A stretch of 30,664 nucleotides of DNA. It comes from Lachnospiraceae bacterium UBA7143. Its GTDB lineage: Bacteria; Bacillota; Clostridia; Lachnospirales; Lachnospiraceae. Where the stretch lies: positions 1 through 30,664 of the forward strand of contig DKWV01000046.1 in the NCBI GenBank assembly GCA_002491905.1, given 5' to 3'. Below, in pieces: positions 24,170-30,664 of the stretch (its first letter is position 1; each line of letters begins with the position of its first letter). A model generated the notes under the pieces. That model did no database searches. It was not told the origin of the DNA and saw nothing but the letters and a program-made list of their open reading frames with translations. A program made the position numbers and the translations under genes.

Positions 24170-25261
24170 ATGGCAAACAGTGAAAATGCTAGAATATCGA
24201 GTGCGGGTTCGTTAAAGAATCTGATTAAAAATCAGTGCTTTATCCCGATAGCGGCGCTTTTGCTGCTGGCGGTCTTTAACCTGATTGCCGATCCCTCTTT
24301 CTTTAAAATAACGCTTGGCTACAACAGTACGGGTAATCCGGTGCTGTCCGGTTTCCTGATTGACATTCTCAATAACGGTTCCGAGCTGGCGATACTGGCG
24401 ATCGGCATGACTCTGGTGACGGCGGCTTCCGGCGGACAGGATATCAGTGTGGGCGCGGCCATTGCCATCGCGGGCAGTGTGGTTCTGCGTGTGCTCTGCG
24501 GAAGAGATACCCGTCCTGAAACGCTGCAGGCTCCTATTATTGTAGCCTTTCTGGTAGCATGCGTGGTGGCAATGCTTTTTGGCGCGTTCAACGGCGTGCT
24601 GGTGGCTTACTTTAAGATTCAGCCAATGATCGCGACGCTGATTTTATATACAGCGGGACGTTCCATAGCGGCGTGGATCAACAACAACGAGCTTCCGGTT
24701 ATCAGCGATCCTAAATTTGCCTATTTTGGCGGATTTATCCCGGGGATACCGATTCCGACACCGGTCTTTATCGCGATAGCCTGTATGATCGTGATTGGCA
24801 TTGTGTTGAAGGTTACAAATCTGCGGCTGTACACACAGGCGGTTGGTATCAATCAGAGTTCTTCCAAGTTAAACGGCCTGAATCCGGAGCTGATCAAGGT
24901 AATGGCTTTCGTGATTCTGGGCTTGTGTGTGGCGGTTGTCGGATTAATCAAGGTGAGCCGAATTTCCTCCATAAACTATTCCGTTATCGCGAAGGATATT
25001 GAGATGGACGCCATCCTTGCGGTTGCTCTTGGCGGCAACGCACTGAGCGGCGGTAAATTCAATATGGCGGCTTCCATCATCGGCGCATATGTGATCCAGT
25101 GCCTGACAACGACGCTTTACAAATTCGGCGTACCGGCAAATTCGCTTCCCGCGTACAAGGCGGTAGTGGTTATCCTGCTGGTGGTAGTCAGCGCTCCTAC
25201 CGTGAGAGAGTATGTCTCCACTCTCACCAAAAAGTTGAAACTGAGCAAGGAGGTGGCGTAA
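24170..25261 (+). CDS. ytfT: Sugar ABC transporter permease, YtfT-like
   Basis: The 363-residue membrane protein has about nine or ten helices of the BPD_transp_2 family, which forms the channel of ribose-type importers. Visible marks include GMTLVTAASGGQDISVGA (the family's substrate-gate segment), FGAFNGVLVAYFKIQPMIA, and ALGGNALSGGKFN near the C-terminus. It starts right after the ATPase stop (TAAATG) with a GGGAGGTG site. A second, different permease follows, so the channel is a heterodimer, as in E. coli YtfT/YjfF. Confidence 0.88.
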   Translation: MANSENARISSAGSLKNLIKNQCFIPIAALLLLAVFNLIADPSFFKITLGYNSTGNPVLSGFLIDILNNGSELAILAIGMTLVTAASGGQDISVGAAIAIAGSVVLRVLCGRDTRPETLQAPIIVAFLVACVVAMLFGAFNGVLVAYFKIQPMIATLILYTAGRSIAAWINNNELPVISDPKFAYFGGFIPGIPIPTPVFIAIACMIVIGIVLKVTNLRLYTQAVGINQSSSKLNGLNPELIKVMAFVILGLCVAVVGLIKVSRISSINYSVIAKDIEMDAILAVALGGNALSGGKFNMAASIIGAYVIQCLTTTLYKFGVPANSLPAYKAVVVILLVVVSAPTVREYVSTLTKKLKLSKEVA

Positions 25262-25262
25262 G

Positions 25263-26330
25263 ATGGCAAAGACAGATAAAAGTACGGCATCTACGGGCAA
25301 GGGCCTCGGTGCAAAGCTGATGGGCATGACCGACACCAATCTGCTCCTCACCATTACGATTGCCGTATTCTTCCTTATGTATATAGGCGCGATCATATTT
25401 CAGGGTTCCGGCTTTTTAAAGCCTCAGACCTTCTTCAATATTTTGAATGCCAATGCTGCATTGATCATTCTTGCATGCGGCATGAGCCTTGTTATGATCA
25501 CCGGCGGGATTGATATTTCCGTTGGCGGCGTGACAGCCCTTGTGAGCATGTGCTGTGCGGTTTATCTGGATTATAAGGGCGGCAATGTATTTATGGCAGT
25601 GATTATCGCGCTGGCGATTGGCCTGGCCTTCGGTGCATTTCAGGGTTTCCTGGTGGCTTATCTGGACATTCAGCCCTTCATTGTTACGCTGGCGGGCATG
25701 TTTTTTGCGAGGGGTATGACGACGATTGTCAACACATCACCTTTCAATGTGGAAAACGAGGCGTTTGTCGCTTTGAAGATGACGCGTGTGAATGTTCCCG
25801 GCATGGGCTCAGTCAATAAGATCGGCAAGTATGTGCCCGCTTATGTGGAGATCGGCGTGCTGGTGGCACTTCTGGTGGTAATTGTCATGTTTGTTATGCT
25901 TCGCTGGGCGAAGGTAGGACGTAACTTTTACGCAGTCGGCGGCAACAGGCAGAGTGCGTTGATGCTTGGTATTAACGTAAAGAGGACGAAATTCCTCTCC
26001 CACTTAATCTGCGGTCTTCTGGCAGGTATTGGCGGTTTCGTCTACTTCCTGCACGTAGGTTCCGGTTCTCCCTCCCATGCGACCGGCGCGGAGATGGACG
26101 CGATTGCATCCTCCATTATCGGCGGCACTATGCTGACCGGTGGTGTCGGTAATGTGATAGGTACATTCTTCGGTGTGCTTTCCCTAAGCACGATCCAGAA
26201 TATCGTATCTTCCGCCGGATTCGATCAGGCATGGTGGTCGGGTATCACGAGAGCGGCTATGCTCTGCCTGTTCCTTGTGATCCAGAGTGTGGTTATGTCT
26301 GTGAGAAAGAAAAGAAATTCTGCAAACTAA
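25263..26330 (+). CDS. yjfF: Sugar ABC transporter permease, YjfF-like
   Basis: The 355-residue protein is the second BPD_transp_2 permease of the system. It carries GMSLVMITGGIDISVGGVT, FGAFQGFLVAYLDIQPFIV, GGNRQSALMLGINVKRTKF and GGTMLTGGVGNVIGT, spread over about nine helices. It begins one base after the YtfT-like stop with an AAGGAGGTGG site inside the preceding gene. A strong terminator follows its stop, so it closes the transporter operon. Confidence 0.88.
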   Translation: MAKTDKSTASTGKGLGAKLMGMTDTNLLLTITIAVFFLMYIGAIIFQGSGFLKPQTFFNILNANAALIILACGMSLVMITGGIDISVGGVTALVSMCCAVYLDYKGGNVFMAVIIALAIGLAFGAFQGFLVAYLDIQPFIVTLAGMFFARGMTTIVNTSPFNVENEAFVALKMTRVNVPGMGSVNKIGKYVPAYVEIGVLVALLVVIVMFVMLRWAKVGRNFYAVGGNRQSALMLGINVKRTKFLSHLICGLLAGIGGFVYFLHVGSGSPSHATGAEMDAIASSIIGGTMLTGGVGNVIGTFFGVLSLSTIQNIVSSAGFDQAWWSGITRAAMLCLFLVIQSVVMSVRKKRNSAN

Positions 26331-26337
26331 ATTGAGC

Positions 26338-26376
26338 AAAAAGGGCGGGGAAAAATTTTCCTGCCCTTTTTCTTTT
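26338..26376 (+). terminator. Rho-independent terminator of the transporter operon
   Basis: AAAAAGGGC and GCCCTTTTT form a perfect stem with further GGGGAAAA/TTTTCCT pairing, and the right arm runs into TCTTTT. The A/T-rich symmetry could also work on the minus strand. Confidence 0.85.
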
Positions 26377-26429
26377 GTGAAAATGTGATAAATTTTCATG
26401 TGAGGGGTCTATCCTTGTGCAACAAAATG

Positions 26430-26438
26430 TGGTATACT
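26430..26438 (+). promoter_or_regulatory. Extended -10 promoter for the chemoreceptor operon
   Basis: TGG-TATACT forms an extended -10 about 107 bases before the first chemoreceptor ATG. No good -35 is present and no SigD-type box was found here. Confidence 0.5.
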
Positions 26439-26544
26439 TTGAGAAGCGTAAAGGGAAGCGGCGGATTATGTTTTTACGAAGTGCAGGCACGGCGGAAAAG
26501 AAGGGGTTCCGGGTGGGCACAGGATGACGAGGGAGGGTATTTAC

Positions 26545-28263
26545 ATGAAGAAGATTGGTTTTAAATTTGCGTCGGCAATCATTGTGCTTGCACTGATTTC
26601 GATTATATCATTGGGGCTTCTGGCCAACAGTATGACGGCGATCACGACGCAGAGCCAGAAGATTATGAATAACGAGGTGGAGAAAATCAATCTGATTCAT
26701 GGCGTGTATGAGGATTATCTGGATATTTATATGAACGTGCATGCCCATGTGAATGCAAAGATTATCAGGACTATGGACCGACGTAAGGATGACGTACTGG
26801 AGCGCCGTGAACATATGTGGGCTTCTATGGAATCCTATAAAGCTATGATTGCCTCGGAGGAGGTGCAGACGGTTTACGATTCGCTGGAAGGTCGGCTGAC
26901 CAGTTTCGACTCCTATGTGGATGCCATCATGGAACAGAGCAGGGCGGGGGACAAAGAGCGTGCCAACAACCTGATTACAAATAATCTCGGAATGTTGAAT
27001 AATACCATTGACAATGGCATGAATGATCTGCTGGAGTTTTCGGACGCGGAACTTGCCGATGGCAAGGCGTATTTACAGTCGAAGACGGAAAGCTCCTATG
27101 TACTGATCGTGGCGGTTATTGTGATCCTCATTGCGGCGGCGGTTCTGGTTCTGGTGACTGCAAACCGCATTATAGTGATGCCGATTCAAAAGATCGCCCA
27201 GGTTATTAATGGCATGATCGAAGATATACATAGTAATAGGGGAAACCTGAACGAGAGAGTACCTGTACAGACGAAAGATGAAATTGCAACTCTGGCTACA
27301 GGCGTCAATGAGTTCCTGGATATTCTGCAGGACGTGATCGGAGGGGTTATTTCCTGCAGCGACGAGATTAACAGACAGCAGCTGCATGTCAACGAAGTGG
27401 TGGATGAAACGAACCAGAATGCCAGCGAAACCTCGGCCACAATGGAAGAGCTGGCGGCCAGCATGGAGGAGGTGTCCTCCGCGGTCGGCTATGTCAGCGA
27501 GAATACCAAGGAGGCGGAAGCTTCCGTTGGTGAGGTGGTGGATCAGGCGGTAAGCGGTACGAAGTTCGCGGAGGAGATTCGGAACCGTGCAGAGGAGCTG
27601 CGTAAGCTGGCACAGAGCAGCCGCGCGACTGCGGACGGTATGATCAAGGAATTTGATGTGTCCCTGAATGCGTCCATTGAGGACAGCAGACAGATTGAAA
27701 AAATCGGCAACCTGACGGCGGATATTCTGAGTATTGCTTCCAAGACGAATTTACTTGCCCTGAATGCGTCCATCGAGGCGGCAAGGGCGGGTGAAGCCGG
27801 CAAGGGTTTTGCGGTGGTAGCGGATGAGATCCGTATGCTGGCTGACAGTTCGAAGCAGACGGCAGGAAATATCCAGCAGATTTCAGAAGGAGTTGTGGCG
27901 GCGGTCATGACACTGGCGGAAAATGCGGGTAATCTGGTGAAATTTATCAATGAGCAGGTAATGCCGGATTATGAAATTCTGGAGCGGACGGGGGAACAGT
28001 ATCTGAATGATTCCATCACGATAGACAGAATGATGGGCGAGATGCGGGATTCTATGGAAAATATTGGCGGGATGATGCGTTCGGTGGCGGAATCCAATGA
28101 AAATATTACGAATAACGTGAGGGAGAGTGCCCAGGGAGTGGGCGGCGTAGTGGACAACACGGCGGCGCTTGCGGAAAATATGAAGGGTATTGTGGAGGCT
28201 CTGAATCAGGTTTCGGATGTGGTGAGTCACCTGTCCGAACAGACGGCCTGCTTTGAAGGATAG
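26545..28263 (+). CDS. Methyl-accepting chemotaxis protein 1
   Basis: The 572-residue receptor has a transmembrane helix (about 5-27), a helical periplasmic sensor of the four-helix-bundle type (about 28-182), a second helix (about 183-205), a HAMP domain (about 206-260) and a cytoplasmic signalling coiled coil. The conserved hairpin tip, ASKTNLLALNASIEAARAGE to EIRMLA, spans about residues 396-432 and is the CheA/CheW contact. The sensor bundle resembles receptors that bind sugars through a periplasmic binding protein. The ATG has a GAGGGAGGG site; a longer frame from 26524 lacks one. It stands right after the sugar transporter, which suggests taxis toward the same sugar, though that is inference. 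Confidence 0.88.
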   Translation: MKKIGFKFASAIIVLALISIISLGLLANSMTAITTQSQKIMNNEVEKINLIHGVYEDYLDIYMNVHAHVNAKIIRTMDRRKDDVLERREHMWASMESYKAMIASEEVQTVYDSLEGRLTSFDSYVDAIMEQSRAGDKERANNLITNNLGMLNNTIDNGMNDLLEFSDAELADGKAYLQSKTESSYVLIVAVIVILIAAAVLVLVTANRIIVMPIQKIAQVINGMIEDIHSNRGNLNERVPVQTKDEIATLATGVNEFLDILQDVIGGVISCSDEINRQQLHVNEVVDETNQNASETSATMEELAASMEEVSSAVGYVSENTKEAEASVGEVVDQAVSGTKFAEEIRNRAEELRKLAQSSRATADGMIKEFDVSLNASIEDSRQIEKIGNLTADILSIASKTNLLALNASIEAARAGEAGKGFAVVADEIRMLADSSKQTAGNIQQISEGVVAAVMTLAENAGNLVKFINEQVMPDYEILERTGEQYLNDSITIDRMMGEMRDSMENIGGMMRSVAESNENITNNVRESAQGVGGVVDNTAALAENMKGIVEALNQVSDVVSHLSEQTACFEG

Positions 28264-28279
28264 GACAAAGGAGAGAGCT

Positions 28280-28579
28280 TTGGACGAAAATTTAACGGAT
28301 AAGGAAAACGGAGATATTGGAAGCGGTCATAAAAAGAGCGGTGATACGAGAGTGGGGCTTACCCTGCGTATTCTGGTGTCGGCTTATGTGTTGTATCTGG
28401 CTTACGGCTTGATACGGGGGTTCGGGGAAGCCACAGGGAACGACAGGATTTTTATTGCGGTAGCGATAGTCGTTTTCGTGGCGGCCGGCGGTGCGATCCT
28501 GATCTTTTCGGCAAAAAAACTGATTAGGAAGGAGTATGTGGATGCGGATGGAGAAAAAGAAGAAGGGGACAAACAGTAA
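28280..28579 (+). CDS. Small two-helix membrane protein between the receptors
   Basis: The 99-residue product starts at TTG (28280) four bases after GGAGAG; an earlier in-frame ATG at 28253 overlaps the receptor's end without a good site. The charged N-terminus (about 1-28) is followed by two membrane helices (about 29-49 and 56-78) and an acidic, charged tail. No family was recognised. It begins 16 bases after receptor 1 and overlaps the start of receptor 2 by 38 bases, so it is co-translated with both. It may modulate receptor assembly or signalling. Confidence 0.65.
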   Translation: MDENLTDKENGDIGSGHKKSGDTRVGLTLRILVSAYVLYLAYGLIRGFGEATGNDRIFIAVAIVVFVAAGGAILIFSAKKLIRKEYVDADGEKEEGDKQ

Positions 28580-30266
28580 GGGGGCGGGGATCAGACTGAA
28601 GATCAACGCCTGTATTTTAGGCACCCTGATTGTACTTATTGCACTGATGATGGTGCTGGTTGACAGATCCAGTAAATATAACGCGCAGTACTCCCAGATC
28701 CTTGACAGCATCAGCAAGGTGACCTTTGTGAAGGATAACGCTTCCTACCTGGGACGTACCGTTGTTGCCAAATGCGGCACGGGAGGTGATATTGCCTCCA
28801 GCGGGCATGTGGAAATCATAGATACTATGGAGCAGTATGTAACGGAAGTTGGCGGGAACATACCACAGGAGACAGAGTATTCGGAGATGCGCAACCAATT
28901 TGACAAGTTTGCCTCCGAGGCCGGGAAATTTGTCGCGGCTTTCCGGGAACTGCAGGCTGCCTGCGGGGATACCTATTCTTCGGCGGGCCTGAATGCAGCG
29001 CAGGATATGAGCGGCAGCATAAGCTTTGTCAGTACCAGCGCGGAGACGCTTCTTGCTTCGGAGATTGCCAGAAGCGAGAAGGTGGCGGACGAGATACAGA
29101 GCGCGTTCAGCAATATGAGGAATATAATCGTGGTGATTGTGCTAATTACGGCGGTTGTGGTCTTGGCGGCGGCTTTTGCCCTGACGCAGAGTATAACCGC
29201 GCCTATTATACAGCTGGAAAAGAAGCTTTCGGTTATGTCCGAGGGAAACCTGACAAGCGAGGACATCAGGGTGAAGAGCAGGGACGAGTCAGGCCGTGCC
29301 GCTTCGGCCTTCAATAAAATGAAAGGCAGTCTGGTACATTTAATCAGCAAGGTTGCTGCCAACATGGCAGAGCTGAAACTGGCCACCGCGACGGTGAATA
29401 CCAGCGTGGACGAGAACGCGCAGGGCGGTACCCGCATTGCGGAAGCGGTGGACGGGATGCTCGCGGCCCTGGAGAGGCAGCAGCAGGAGGTAAGCCGCGC
29501 CCAGGGACAGTTCGGCGATATGGGAGCCATCGCGGAAAAAGTGGCGGACTATGCGGAGGCAATTCACGGAAATGCTGGAAAGACCAGGGATAATGCCAGG
29601 GACGGCATGCAGAAAATCATGGCTTATGTGGAGCAGATGCAGACGGTGAACCGTTCCATGCAGGAAATGGAAAGCGTATTCGCATCCTTTGGTGAAAACA
29701 CGAAGGGGATGACGGAGGCGCTGGCGTCTATTTCCTCCATCGCTTCCCAGACGAATCTGCTGTCCTTAAATGCTTCCATTGAGGCGGCGCGGGCCGGGGA
29801 AGCGGGGCGGGGGTTTGCCGTGGTAGCCACGGAGATCCGGGATCTGGCGGACGACTCACAGGCGGCCGCCGCACATATCGGTAAGATGATTGAGTCGGTC
29901 AGCAGCCAGGCGGATCAGATGACGGCGCGGCTGAGGGAAAGCCTTGACCAGCTGGAGAAGGGCAACCAGATGACGGGCGAGGCCAAAGAGAGCTTCGAAA
30001 CGATCACTGCGGGTACGGATGAGGTCAGCAACAGCGTGGAAGACATCATAAGCGGAGTGGAGCAGTTGAGCGACAAAATCAAAGACGCTATGGAGAGCAT
30101 GGGAACCGTTAAAGATGCCGCGGATAGTAATGTGACGGAAATCAATGAAGTCAGTGCGGTGGTGGCTGAACAGTCCGCAAATCTGGAAGAAGTGTCCGAA
30201 GCGATGGACAGACTGCTCGCACTCACGGGCGATGTGGAGGCGCTGGTAAGTGAGTTTAAAATTTAA
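28542..30266 (+). CDS. Methyl-accepting chemotaxis protein 2
   Basis: The 574-residue receptor has a basic N-terminus, a transmembrane helix (about 17-38), a helical sensor (about 39-190), a second helix (about 193-213), a HAMP domain (about 214-265) and a signalling domain with tip ASQTNLLSLNASIEAARAGE to EIRDLA (about 399-436). The sensor differs from that of receptor 1 and contains two cysteines (AKCGTGG and AACGDTY) that could form a disulfide. The third in-line ATG (28542) is preferred because GGAG lies seven bases upstream; the first ATG at 28536 is one base from that site. It overlaps the small membrane protein gene by 38 bases and ends the operon before a strong terminator. Confidence 0.86.
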   Translation: MRMEKKKKGTNSKGAGIRLKINACILGTLIVLIALMMVLVDRSSKYNAQYSQILDSISKVTFVKDNASYLGRTVVAKCGTGGDIASSGHVEIIDTMEQYVTEVGGNIPQETEYSEMRNQFDKFASEAGKFVAAFRELQAACGDTYSSAGLNAAQDMSGSISFVSTSAETLLASEIARSEKVADEIQSAFSNMRNIIVVIVLITAVVVLAAAFALTQSITAPIIQLEKKLSVMSEGNLTSEDIRVKSRDESGRAASAFNKMKGSLVHLISKVAANMAELKLATATVNTSVDENAQGGTRIAEAVDGMLAALERQQQEVSRAQGQFGDMGAIAEKVADYAEAIHGNAGKTRDNARDGMQKIMAYVEQMQTVNRSMQEMESVFASFGENTKGMTEALASISSIASQTNLLSLNASIEAARAGEAGRGFAVVATEIRDLADDSQAAAAHIGKMIESVSSQADQMTARLRESLDQLEKGNQMTGEAKESFETITAGTDEVSNSVEDIISGVEQLSDKIKDAMESMGTVKDAADSNVTEINEVSAVVAEQSANLEEVSEAMDRLLALTGDVEALVSEFKI

Positions 30267-30318
30267 ACCAGATAACACGAACGCGGGTATATTTAAACGC
30301 TGCACCACATGATAACAT

Positions 30319-30364
30319 AAAAGAAACATCCGCAGGCAGTGGGAGGCTGTCGGATGTTTCTTTT
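30319..30364 (+). terminator. Rho-independent terminator after receptor 2
   Basis: AAAAGAAACATCCG and CGGATGTTTCTTTT form a perfect 14-base stem, followed by GTTGTTTTT. It ends the chemoreceptor operon. Confidence 0.88.
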
Positions 30365-30436
30365 GTTGTTTTTGGGGGGATGAATGTCATAAATTTTCGC
30401 AGGGGGAAGCTGTGGCAGTCAGGGCTTCGTCATTTT

Positions 30437-30470
30437 TTGTATACTCCGAAAGTTGTATACAATACAACTT
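30437..30470. promoter_or_regulatory. TTGTATAC operator cluster
   Basis: TTGTATAC occurs directly at 30437-30444 and 30453-30460. The second copy lies inside a perfect inverted repeat, AAGTTGTAT-ACA-ATACAACTT (30450-30470). The pattern suits a GntR- or MarR-type dimer. It lies 34 bases upstream of the -35. Confidence 0.6.
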
Positions 30471-30503
30471 GAAGAAAATGTATGCAAATATTAAATAAAA
30501 AGA

Positions 30504-30532
30504 TTGACAATTTATCGGCACGTAGATATAAT
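30504..30532 (+). promoter_or_regulatory. Perfect consensus SigA promoter
   Basis: TTGACA (30504-30509) and TATAAT (30527-30532) are exactly 17 bases apart, the strongest consensus form. The predicted start is near 30540. Confidence 0.85.
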
Positions 30533-30539
30533 GGAAATA

Positions 30540-30611
30540 CCATCTGAGGACATGATGGTAAAAATGCACAGAACGGCTTGCGAATTAGCCGCCGGTTAAG
30601 CAAAATGTCCT
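30540..30611 (+). promoter_or_regulatory. Structured leader with possible pseudoknot and leader peptide
   Basis: CCATC (30540-30544) pairs with GATGG (30554-30558). The loop bases AGGACAT, with a small overlap into that stem (30547-30553), can pair with ATGTCCT (30605-30611), giving a pseudoknot. CGGCT/AGCCG forms a hairpin between. A 15-codon frame (30552-30599) starts at an ATG inside this structure after a weak GAGGA. No known riboswitch class was recognised. Confidence 0.4.
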
Positions 30612-30664
30612 AAATGCCGATTTATAAAAATGCTAAAATATTTTTTGTATAATAGGAAATTCCT

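Larger units (their letters stand above)
30368..30664 (+). other. Right-edge control region with no large gene
   Basis: The last 297 bases hold an operator cluster, a consensus promoter and a structured leader, each listed separately. The leader runs off the window, so the gene it controls is not visible. Confidence 0.6.

Noticed and set aside
30540..30664. Cyclic di-GMP, purine or other known riboswitch, or a hammerhead core (CTGAGGA)
   Set aside because: None of the conserved cores I know fits: no GEMM motif, and no GAAA or cleavage-site partner for a hammerhead.
1..30664. CRISPR array, tRNA, rRNA, insertion sequence or phage module
   Set aside because: No direct-repeat/spacer pattern, cloverleaf, transposase or integrase was seen anywhere.

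Overview
The window looks like chromosomal DNA of an endospore-forming, probably motile member of the Clostridia, most likely a Lachnospiraceae. The basis is the GC-balanced coding style with AGGAGG-type ribosome sites and frequent TTG/GTG starts, a spore maturation gene (spmB), a YesM/YesN-type two-component system, a fructokinase of the zinc ROK type, and an alanine/glutamate/proline-rich linker in the sugar-binding lipoprotein. No rRNA, tRNA, CRISPR array, insertion sequence or phage gene was seen. The species call is inference.

Layout. (1) 191-3959: a secreted, membrane-anchored surface protein with InlB-type repeats and a small von Willebrand A-like protein, then a Cys-tRNA(Pro) deacylase facing a Cu/Zn superoxide dismutase-family gene. 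(2) 3998-9227: a co-directional run of a PfkB sugar kinase, a class II aldolase, uridine phosphorylase, an FAD oxidoreductase overlapping it by ATGA, and a fructokinase. (3) 9234-10989: a minus-strand pair, a membrane-anchored Mrr-type nuclease-fold protein and a CE2-like SGNH esterase. (4) 11114-12530: an orphan spmB, a 440-base stretch without a convincing gene, and a lone FabT-like MarR regulator with a palindromic operator on its promoter. (5) 12561-15575 (minus): a DUF885 metallopeptidase-like protein and a membrane diguanylate cyclase. (6) 15691-30364: a sugar sensing, uptake and chemotaxis island.

The island is the most interesting part. A LytS/YesM-type histidine kinase, a membrane-anchored YtfQ-like sugar-binding protein and a YesN-type AraC response regulator form one operon, resembling the XylFII-LytS/YesN and AraPST three-component sensors. 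Tail to tail with it lies a GntR-DNA-binding/LacI-sensor (AraR-type) repressor, transcribed divergently from a sugar ABC transporter whose ATPase and two permeases match the YtfR, YtfT and YjfF furanose system. AraR-like half-sites (AATTTGTA/TACAAATT) lie between repressor and transporter. Two methyl-accepting chemotaxis proteins with a small two-helix membrane protein between them follow the transporter terminator. The likely substrate is a furanose such as L-arabinofuranose or galactofuranose; this is inferred from family resemblance and operator type.

The right edge (30368-30664) has no large gene but holds a direct plus inverted TTGTATAC operator cluster, a perfect TTGACA-17-TATAAT promoter and a leader that can form a pseudoknot. 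The gene it serves lies outside the window.
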